Assembly: GCA_963995525.1 (NCBI GenBank)
Contig: OZ023206.1
Coordinates: forward strand, 30,066,021-30,130,020
From: Escarpia spicata
Taxonomy: Eukaryota; Annelida; Polychaeta; Sabellida; Siboglinidae
Direction of reading: 5' to 3'
DNA: 64,000 nt
Part shown: positions 36,101-64,000 of the stretch, piece by piece
Numbering within the stretch: position 1 is the stretch's first letter
Layout: every line of letters starts with the position of its first letter
Translations under genes and position numbers: made by a program
The notes under the pieces: generated by a model
The model's input: the letters and a program-made list of their open reading frames with translations, nothing else
What the model was told of the DNA's origin: nothing
The model's database searches: none

Positions 36101-36871
36101 ACTGACTTTTCACACCTGACTAGAACGGGATTATTTGTGACTGAGAATGTTTTATTCCATGCACTTCACGTAAAACGTAATGAGCTTTCAGCAAAACTTG
36201 TTATACAAACAAAATGTAATATTATCTATGTATTAAAATATAAGAGCACCCCCCTCATTGTCTGAGTATATTCTCCTAACCTCTGAGGTGCACTCGCCGC
36301 TTTCTGCATTCCTTTGCTTCTGTCGGCCATTACCATCTGATCTGCTAATCAGAGATGCATTAAAACAGAATAATAGCTATATAGAATTATTTACTAACGT
36401 GTTTGCGATATGTTTTTCTAGAGGGCTATTCTCTTATCTGAGGGAATTGAGTGGTGAACCACTCTGCTCCAGGCGGCGCCACTGTGAGAACACATTTTAA
36501 AAGATCAAAACACCGTAATGGTGATAATTGCCTCCCTTGGTTTCATGCTCCATGTGTATGTTAGTTATTATTATCCACAAGTTGAAAAGTAATTTTTATC
36601 CTGTCTTATTGTTGAGTAGAGGATCAGCGATATGTCTAGACATTCCATCATAATGTGCTGTCTGTTTGCAGGTGTTCAAGGCATCCTTGCGAAGGCGAAC
36701 CACAACGTGTTCGGCGAGAACCTTCAAGTAACAGTATACTACGAGTGTCTGGGGCTAATTCCTCCACATCACGACACTACAATGCCAGTTGGGCCGGTTC
36801 CGAAGGACGTTCCTGCGGAAAGCCTCGGTGCACGTGTGTTGAACATCCTCGGGAACTTTATTTTTCATTAA
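27405..36871 (+). CDS. TRIM-like protein with PARP14-type RRM repeats
   Basis: Nine exons: 27405-27887, 28840-29076, 29565-29723, 30564-30719, 33282-33480, 33963-34232, 34590-34853, 35277-35507 and 36672-36871. They join to 733 codons including TAA, with no frame break. The ATG at 27405 has a good context (aatcATGG) and no other ATG precedes it in frame. Order: degenerate RING, B-box 1, B-box 2, coiled coil, then about four RRM-like units of the kind found at the N-terminus of PARP10/14. TRIM proteins are usually ubiquitin ligases, often antiviral; PARP14-type proteins also serve immunity. A role in innate immunity is inference. The last exon may read into an intron: a possible donor (ctcg/gtgcac) lies near 36826, so the true 3' end is uncertain. 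No macro or ART exon follows. Confidence 0.8.
28480..28680. repeat. Short duplicated segment in intron 1
   Basis: The phrase 'ctgctggagattttttt' at about 28556 is preceded by a sister 'ctgttggagattttttgctg' at about 28497, with G runs before each. No family assigned. Confidence 0.45.
28840..29076 (+). CDS. Exon 2: B-box 2 and start of coiled coil
   Basis: With the CR of exon 1 it forms C-R-A-H, then MCQTC, ICNLCAIDHSEH: a full C-x2-H-x8-C-x2-C-x4-C-x2-C-x3-H-x2-H B-box 2. A charged helical stretch (QQQEDMRNLQTIIDDKVKHW) opens the coiled coil. The intron divides the first zinc pair of B-box 2. That this split makes an intact ligand set is strong evidence for the splice sites chosen. Confidence 0.85.
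29165..29300 (+). repeat. Copy of a dispersed repeat (A half)
   Basis: Resembles 2185-2340 and 30110-30310 in phrases such as 'tgtaagtgcatctcct'. Eroded. Confidence 0.4.
29565..30719 (+). CDS. Exons 3-4: coiled coil and linker
   Basis: Exons 29565-29723 (53 codons) and 30564-30719 (52 codons), both phase 0. Content is Glu/Gln/Leu-rich, for example ELEPIEQKLEMVEFYIAMAN and RNVIQVMAGQDELIQRMC, consistent with the rest of a TRIM coiled coil and a linker. No further domain is seen. Confidence 0.75.
30061..30110. repeat. (TC)n(TA)n microsatellite
   Basis: About 20 bases of TC followed by about 20 of TA, placed at the edge of the dispersed repeat at 30110. Confidence 0.9.
30110..30540 (+). repeat. 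Copy of a dispersed repeat, most complete in the window
   Basis: The first half (gtgcattgtaagtccatctc, 'acgtacgtctgt', 'gacctctgatctaccac') matches 2185-2340. The second half (ggtggcaccactgga, 'gatgctccacgggtgggtg') matches 36418-36580 and 57120-57270. A short tandem duplication of the first part lies at 30110-30200. It ends close to the acceptor of exon 30564. Confidence 0.6.
30850..32400. other. Intron 4 of the TRIM-RRM gene, unassigned part
   Basis: No exon found. Open frames at 31503-31742, 31594-31887 and 31900-32169 resemble no family I know. An (ATT)n patch lies near 31103. Confidence 0.35.
32420..33215. repeat. CACACC satellite with higher-order structure
   Basis: Short CACACACC-type units (about 9-10 bases) in several versions (caccacacac, caccgcacac, cacctcacac). 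A larger block containing 'cacacattacac' recurs about four times (near 32545, 32590, 32745, 33075, plus a variant at 32938), giving a second repeat level. It ends about 65 bases before the acceptor of exon 33282. Its long open frames on both strands are artefacts. Confidence 0.9.
33282..35507 (+). CDS. Exons 5-8: RRM-like modules
   Basis: Exons 33282-33480, 33963-34232, 34590-34853 and 35277-35507. Each starts an RRM-like unit late in the exon and finishes it in the next: VVLVSGITDTTDGNALKVFF, IQVEGIGMDTSEEFLELFF, LVLVSGLSPKCTGDDLETFF and IQVHDIGDVTDEMLTLYF, three of them followed by SGGG. Closing strands include GEAVVTYF, GTAVIIF, GVAMLQF and DYALVDF. All joins are phase 1, allowing units to be gained or lost without frame change. 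The RNP1 aromatic pattern is weak, so RNA binding is not assured; the match is to PARP10/14 N-terminal RRMs. Confidence 0.8.
35119..35173. repeat. Alternating purine-pyrimidine tract
   Basis: GTGTGTGCGCGCGTGCATGC-type run of about 50 bases in the intron between RRM exons 7 and 8. Such alternation can adopt Z-DNA. Confidence 0.7.
35508..36417. other. Intron 8 of the TRIM-RRM gene
   Basis: AT-rich, no exon or known repeat seen before the dispersed repeat at 36418. Confidence 0.35.
36418..36580 (+). repeat. Copy of the dispersed repeat (B half)
   Basis: Contains 'tctagagggctattctctta' and 'ggcgccactgtgagaacac', matching 57125-57270 closely and 30370-30540 more loosely. It lies about 90 bases before the acceptor of exon 36672. 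Confidence 0.6.
36672..36871 (+). CDS. Exon 9: last RRM end and truncated tail
   Basis: Reads VQGILAKANHNVFGENLQV, then YYECLGLIPPHHD, the usual close of a PARP14-type RRM, and runs to TAA at 36869-36871. In PARP14-type genes further domains would follow here. Residues after PAESLGA may be intronic. Confidence 0.65.
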
Positions 36872-38600
36872 TTCAGATATATTACTGTTAACAACATTGT
36901 TGGCAAAGCTTGATGGAGGTCACCTGCATAATTGTATACGTTACGTAGCAGACCGCGACATACTGGACCCATCAATTGTGGTAACAGTTAATGGCTTATG
37001 TACAATGTACTGGTGACATTACTTATACTGAATATATCTATCCAAGTAGCAGAGGTAGTTTGAAGAATGACGTGACACGAGAAGATAAAATGAAAATGTG
37101 GGAGTTACGAGAAGAAATCGGAATTATGAAGTCGAATGACAGGCCCATAGCCTGGGGGGGGGGGGTCCGTGTGAACCCCGTGAACTCCTTTCTCCAAAAT
37201 ATGAACCCCGTCAGATTTCATCTTTAAAATGTGAATCCCTAATTGTAGTCCATGTTTCTCAAAATCGTGAATCCACTTCCTAAAAGCAGCTGGATGTTGT
37301 TCAAACATTACTAGGCATGCCAAGAAAGCCTGATTTGTGCAGATGTCAAAGGGAGAACCCTTATCTATTAATTGATCATCAGTGAATGAATTGGAAGCCT
37401 GGCTGTGGGGATAAGATAAGACTCATCATTGTAATCAACCAGAGGTGACAGACAAAATGCTGGTGGGTGAAAGGGTGACAATTATTTAACATGCACAGAA
37501 ACAAGGACTACGGGTAATTAGGATATTTAAACACAATTCCTGATTTATCATCAGAACACTGTTAAAAAGTAAATGAGGGGTACGCCTTTTTATGTGCGTG
37601 CTGGTGAGAAACCAGTAATTATGTGGCCGTAAGATTTCAAAATCCTGTGGTTGCTAGTTGCATGTTTAAAGATCTCAGAAAGGGGAGCCCAATCTCGGAT
37701 AAGGAGGCAAGAATGTGTGTATTTCGTCTAGCCTGGTTAACGATGTTGTGGACCGTTGAACTTTCAGTTAGGTTTTTATATGGATGCGTTATGCTGGCCA
37801 TGCGTACATTATAATTATACCATTGCTTTTAATAATAAAGAAAATAATAAACAGTAATAAATTAAACTACTATGTGTAAGATCAGTTATTTAAAGCTGTT
37901 TCTGTGTAAAGTAGAACCAAGTAACTGAACTATTGCTCAGGTCCTACCGCCACTGCTTGGAGCTGAACTTTTGAATACCACTGAACACCAACAAATAAAA
38001 CATGAGTTTTCATTGTTTTTACGTCGACTGGTTAATGTTGCACTGACATAAGCATTATGGTCTGCAGTGTGCAATAGCAAACAACAGCCCGAATGCCTGT
38101 AAACATTGGAAAGCCATATAAGTTATTAGAGAATGAGTATTATGTGTTCGTATGCATCACCTTCATACTGAAGTTATCGTGCTGGCCTTCCTATGAGTAG
38201 TACAGTTATATTATTTCAATTGGAACATAGAGAATGTTCCGAATAAAGCATTAACAACCTTATTCCTGCAAGCAAAAACGCTAATAAATACAAACAAGCC
38301 ATCAACAAAGTTTACACGAGAATTGAAGAAAACATTCCACGATTTTTCCTGGAACCATGTTAAGTTTCCCTGGTAACGTGTGGCCTCTTCCGTTTCTCAC
38401 TGCTTCGCCTCCGCTAGCAGATGTGAACATAAGATCCATTGAGACCTACGGAAGACATACTAATAATAATAAGGTAACTTCTGTTGCGCCTAAATCCTTG
38501 GAAACCAAGCTCAGTAGTAGGTCAGAACTAGATGATTGAAGCTGGATAGGTTTTCTTACATGAGTAAGCAGTGAATATAAATAAGATGGTTGCTTACTGG
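36872..38600. other. Intergenic DNA downstream of the TRIM-RRM gene
   Basis: No macro or ART exon and no other gene recognised. A G run of about 12 stands at 37155-37167. Confidence 0.4.
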
Positions 38601-38607
38601 ACAGTGC

Positions 38608-39800
38608 CTAGTATGTAATGGTACAGATCTTAAATATTATACGATATCGTACAGGAAGCCAATGCAAAGACTTCAAAAGTGGTACAGAGCGAGAAAAAGG
38701 AGGAGATATTGTAACTACTCTTGCTAGACAATTTTGGACACGCTGAAGTTTTGTGATATCCTTGCTAGCGATATTATAAAGGAGGGAATTGCAATAGTCA
38801 AGTCTGCTGCTAACAAGTGCTGTTGCAATAGTTTTAACCCAAAAAATGACATATACCGGCGAATACAGCAAAGATTACGAATATGATCAAAACAGTAGCA
38901 TCACATTGTTGTGTTGTTGAAAATTGAAGTTAATTACTATCAAAGATCACTCCTAGATTCCTTCTGAGGTTGCTGAAGTGATATACTGATTCAAAATATG
39001 CATAGGGAAAAAAACATCCAGTTTGCTACGCTGCATTGGAGTAGCAATAATGATCAATTCAGTTTTATTTGCATTTAAGTTCAACTTGCTGTCAATCATC
39101 CAATGGAAGATATCTTGAAGGCAGTCAGTAAGTTGGTTAAGGGAGTGATTTGTATCCGGGGTAGCCAACGAAATGTAGATCAGAGTATCATCAGCATAAA
39201 GATGATGATCCAAGTTATGTCTTTGTATAACAGAGCTTCATGTAGAGTAAAAAGCAAAGGCCAAGAACAGAACCCTGGGGAACACCAAATAAAGTTGGCA
39301 GTGCAGCCAAAAAGCAGTTCCCAATCTTTAAAGTTTGGTATATATCAGTTAGATATGAAGAAAACCAGCTTAGAGCCGATATGCCGTACCACTTTAAAAT
39401 TAATAAGCATTCAATGAGAATGTTATGATCAATCGTGTCAAAAGCGGCAGAGAGATCTAATAAGGTAAGTGCAGTCACTTTACCATTATTAATGTTCACG
39501 TTAATGTCATTGTGAACCTTTAAGAGGGCAGGCTCTGTTGAATGAAACCATCTATATGCTGATTGTGACATATTTGTGCTAATATGATACCGTAGACGAC
39601 TTGCTACCTTTTCTAGTATTTAGGAAATAAAGCTGAGGTTAGAAATAGGTCTATAACTGTTTAGGTCTTGTTTAGGCAGAGGTGACTTCTTAAGAAGTGG
39701 TGTGACATGGGCGTATTTGAAATCATCAGGAAAACAGCCAGAGCAAAGTGATGCATTTACACTAGTTAAGTTAATTGCTACTTTTCTGACCTAAGGTGAA
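38608..39800 (-). mobile_element. LINE reverse transcriptase fragment (CR1/L2-like)
   Basis: The minus strand gives RWFHSTEPALLKVHNDI, LTLLDLSAAFDTIDHNIL, FGVPQGSVLG, then YADDTLIY (catalytic box), LNLNANKTELI and finally VSSRLDYCNSLLYNI, LQRVQNCLARVV and LKSLHWLPVRYRI. These are RT blocks in order with breaks between them. A dead copy. Confidence 0.85.
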
Positions 39801-39894
39801 CCTGCCAGTTGATTGTTGTCATTCTGTATGAAATAATGTGAGCACGACAACACTATATGTATGAAGTGTTTTGTAATGGTCAATGTAACAAAGA

Positions 39895-40195
39895 AAAGGT
39901 AAGTTTTTATATAGCGCAGTAACAGTCCTTAGGACTGCCAAAGCCCTTTACACTTTACTCCCTGGCAGACCTGTTCATTCGAACACCATCTCAACTTCTC
40001 TGGTAAGCATTCAGCCATCCTGCAAATAATGAACAGACTATTTCCCTTACACAAATATCCACCATTATCGGTAGCCAGGTACTCATTCATATAGCTGAGT
40101 GAATTGGAGGAAAGTAGATTGAAAGAACTTGCCTAACGTTCGACACCGCAGCACAGGATTCGAACCCACGTTCTCTCGATTGAGAGGCTGAGTAA
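39895..40195 (-). mobile_element. tRNA-derived SINE
   Basis: Same family as 2970-3323, reversed. It has 'ttatatagcgcagtaac', 'cctggcagacctgttcat', 'aggtactcattcatatagct' and the tRNA-like end 'gattcgaacccacgttctct'. Confidence 0.8.
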
Positions 40196-40289
40196 TACTG
40201 CCTACTGATATATGTGCCTAAACACTCCCATGTTACCTGATAATTAACACCATCTATAGGCGTCAAAACATGTGGTTGTAGAATTTCTC

Positions 40290-41395
40290 TATTCGTTCCG
40301 TGATCAAATCTTTGCGTTCTTCCATGTGGTGGGTATTCGTCTTTCTGATAAACATTTAGTATACAGCTTAGCTAGTGCCTTCGAGATGGTATCTTCTCCT
40401 GATTTTAATGTTTAAATATTAACATGGTCATTGCCTGATGTCTTCCCATTCTTCATATCTCTTAGCACCGATTCCACCTCCCACGGTATTATCTCTGGTA
40501 CCTCTTTTGGGTCGGTATAAATTACGGTTCACTGTCTATTCGTTCCAGGATCATATCTTGGTCTTGTATTTCTCTACCCTGCTTGTCTAGAAGTGTAATC
40601 AGTCTGTCTCGGCCTAGAGCCTCTGTTCTTCTCGCTTTCTTCAGGCTCCTTGATGCCATATGATCTCTTGATTGTACTTCCTGGTGTCCTCCTTCGCTTT
40701 CTTTTTGATGGTCTTGCATATTCCTGCATACTCTATTTGTTTTTTTAAAGTCGTCGTTATCCACCATTTCTCGTCATTTCTTCATTAGTGCTCGTGTCGG
40801 TGACAATATTCTCGACACTGCCTGCCTGTTGATTGCATTGGCTACACTTGTCGCACTTAGTTGGATCATCTCAGTGATGTTTTTGCTCATGGTGTCGATG
40901 TCGTCTAGTTCTTTTAGTGTCTCGAATCGATTTCACAGTTCGAGTTGGAATTCGATCTTTTTTGTTCCTATCTGTGTGGTATCTATACTTGGTGGTCTCT
41001 TGTTTACCAACTTCTTCCTTTCAGCATTGACGTCCAGTTTGATGTTGCTCATTACCATTCTGTGGTCACTTCCGATATTGACTTGGTTGATGACAGTTAG
41101 GTCAGTGACCATGTCTGGCCTGTTTGTTAGGATGTAGTCAATTTCGTTCTTCGTTTCTCCATTTGGGCTTTTCCACATCCATCTCCTCCCTGCTTTCTTC
41201 CGAAACATGGTATTCATGATTTTGTACTTTCTTGATATTGCCCATTCTACCAAGGTGTCGCCTCTTTCATTTCTCACACCTACTTTGCCTGTTGTCGTTT
41301 CCGAAATGTTTGTTTGTTTCCCTACTTGCGCATTAAGTGTGATTGTGTTTATGATGTTGGTGCAACCAAGGGACACTACGACTGCGCAATAATGA
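40290..41395 (-). mobile_element. LINE fragment: endonuclease and start of polymerase
   Basis: The minus strand reads NISETTTGKVGVRNERGDTL, NTMFRKKAGRRWMWKSPNG, NEIDYILTNR and NIGSDHRMVMSNIKL, the second half of an AP-type endonuclease (SDH box). Further down is a linker (LLDKQGREIQDQDMILERI) and eroded start-of-RT sequence to about 40290. It is a different lineage from the copy at 14869-17925. Confidence 0.8.
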
Positions 41396-42493
41396 TGAAT
41401 AATTAATTACAGAAAAAAACACAACATCTACTAAATTAGGTTTTGACCGGATATGTTTACCATCTTAGAGACATGGCCCTGTACAAAGCCATCTCAGAGA
41501 CGTCGCACTGAAATTTACAGGTCATCTGTGTTCACAATTATGAGTAATAAGTAAGAAAACGAACAGTTGATGTTCAGCAACATTTTATTATGATTTCTTA
41601 GTTCCAACACTGTTTCCTGTTCATTAGAAGCTAAGTAGGAACGTGTAACCAGTACAAACGTACTACAGTCAGACAGGACAAGGTGAAAATAATGTCTTGT
41701 TTATATATCCCCTTACTGTGCTAATAATTAATCGTACATGTAGCTTTATTCACAGCATATTTGATTAAACATGCAGTGTCTTTTCTACTGATATTCCTAC
41801 AAGGTACTGATAAAGTATACACATCTGACAAACTTTGGAAATACTATTATTATATTGCAATGCACACAGAGGCCACACAACTGGCAGTTCATGGTGTGTT
41901 TACTTGGGAAGATACCAACAGGGTAGTACGATTCTTAGTCTTAACTATGACAACTATTACAGAAACACCTCAAATTCTTCAATTTTTTTAAAAGCTTTCT
42001 GTTTGAATAGAAAAGTGCAATACCCGGCCGTACCATGGTGACATGTGATGCTATTTTTACCTGAACATCACTATTTGATCAAACCTACACTTTCATGAAA
42101 AGATTCATTAATTAATCTTTATGGTTATCATCAACATGTGCACAAAATTAAACCTGTCACAGTAGCGGAAACGATAACATTGGTCTTCAAAAACTGTTCT
42201 AATCTAAGCAGCATCCACTCATTCACACCGGATTCAAACCTTGTTAACTGTCATCATGATGAGAAATTAATAACATTCTTACTTACCAGTCACTTTCATG
42301 AACAACCATTATTTGTACTTTCACTTTCTATGACATCCATGAGAGTTAACCAGCTTAAATGCAAAACCACTTTCATTTTTATTTTCCATTCGCATTTCTT
42401 CAAAAAAGCGTCAACTATATCCACCTTCACTGTGTTTCACATCTTCAGTTTCATTTCAGTTACTTTCACTTTCACTTGCTGCCACGTTCACTT
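41396..42493. other. Intergenic DNA between the convergent genes
   Basis: Presumed 3' flank of SNRNP200. No exon seen. The 42300-42500 part is rich in 'tttcactttca' phrases. Confidence 0.35.
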
Positions 42494-63020
<20,527 letters not shown>

Positions 63021-63421
63021 TCAGTATTGCTTATCGTGCTTCATCTACACAACAGCCGCCCTAGTTTGGCTATCTTCTGCGTCTTTCTAATATGCCCAGA
63101 CAGTTCAGATCATCTATTTCACAACAACTTGTTACACATAAAACTAACTGTAACCTGGGCAAGCATGCTTTTTCCATAGTTGCGCCAACAATCTAGCATA
63201 ACCTCCTCATCAACTCAAAAAGTTATATATTTTTACAAGTCTTGTGAGTGACTCACTGACGATTACTGCCTCAGTGCAAACAACTGTGATCACAAAGAAA
63301 AAAAGCAAATTGCATCAAAAAAATGCTACAATATATCAAAATATACTTTCATGGTTGTTCTCCAAATTATCTTATCTCACTGTTCGAGGATTTGAGTGAC
63401 AGAGCAGCAATTTTTGTAAAC

Positions 63422-64000
63422 ATTAAACTGTTGAATTCAAAAGTTGTTTCTGCTTGTTAAAATGTATTTGGGCGGCATCAAAAATAAATATTAAACTGTT
63501 GAATTCAAAAGTTGTTTCTGCTTGTTAAAACATATTTGGACGGCATCAAAAATAAACATTAAACTGTTGAATTCAAAAGTTGTTTCTGCTTGTTAAAACA
63601 TATTTGGACGGCATCAAAAATAAATATTAAACTGTTGAATTCAAAAGTTGTTTCTGCTTGTTAAAACATATTTGGGCGGCATCAAAAATAAACATTAAAC
63701 TGTGGAATTCAAAAGTTGTTTCTGCTTGTTAAAACATATTTGGACGGCATCAAAAATAAACATTAAACTGTTGAATTCAAAAGTTGTTTCTGCTTGTTAA
63801 AACATACTTGGACGGCATCAAAAATAAACATTAAACTGTTGAATTCAAAAGTTGTTTCTGCTTGTTAAAACATATTTGGGCGGCATCAAAAATAAATATT
63901 AAACTGTTGAATTCAAAAGTTGTTTCTGCTTGTTAAAACATATTTGGACGGCATCAAAAATAAACATTAAACTGTTGAATTCAAAAGTTGTTTCTGCTTG
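63422..64000. repeat. 68-bp tandem repeat, runs off the window
   Basis: Units start 'attaaactgttgaattcaaa', with about 8.5 copies before the window ends. Nearly identical, differing at a few sites (atatttggg/atatttgga, aaataaat/aaataaac). Confidence 0.95.

Noticed and set aside
36872..42493. Missing macro and ART exons of the TRIM-RRM gene
   Set aside because: Macro exons in the sister gene are 222-234 nt and easily seen. Nothing similar occurs here; only LINE and SINE pieces do.

Overview
The window is eukaryotic and metazoan. It has long introns with GT-AG (and one GC-AG) splice sites, tRNA-derived SINEs, several LINE clades, a Ty3/Gypsy element, a pogo-like DNA transposon and large intronic minisatellites. 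A TRIM-like gene carrying PARP14-type RRMs, next to a PARP14-like gene tail, suggests a marine invertebrate (lophotrochozoan or invertebrate deuterostome). The species cannot be fixed from the sequence.

Region 1 (1-9.4 kb, + strand) holds the last eight exons I can resolve of a PARP14-like mono-ADP-ribosyltransferase gene: two macro domains, then the ART catalytic domain, ending at a TGA at 9436-9438. It looks disabled, with a deletion of about 11 nt in the first macro exon and an extra G beside the catalytic His codon.

Region 2 (9.4-27.4 kb) is a transposon graveyard. Its centre is a pogo-like transposon (14191-24785) whose terminal inverted repeats are still visible. A LINE (14869-17925) and a Ty3/Gypsy element with 143-bp LTRs (18729-23095) are nested inside it, and target duplications can be read for both insertions. 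Tails and scraps of four other LINEs flank it.

Region 3 (27.4-36.9 kb, + strand) is a nine-exon gene: degenerate RING, B-box 1, B-box 2, coiled coil, then a series of PARP14-type RRM modules. It is open over 733 codons including the stop. It has no macro or ART part. The PARP14-like tail upstream and this head downstream together look like two copies of one RING-Bbox-RRM-macro-ART gene, each incomplete here.

Region 4 (36.9-42.5 kb) holds LINE fragments and a SINE.

Region 5 (42.5-64 kb, - strand) is the C-terminal half of SNRNP200 (Brr2, the U5 snRNP helicase). Its 23 exons are in consistent phase, encode 1158 residues and have no frame break. The introns carry 30-, 31-, 32- and 68-bp tandem arrays. 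The 30-bp array is built from the 3' splice site and first five codons of the next exon, so each of about 63 units shows a decoy splice acceptor. SNRNP200 and the TRIM-RRM gene are convergent.
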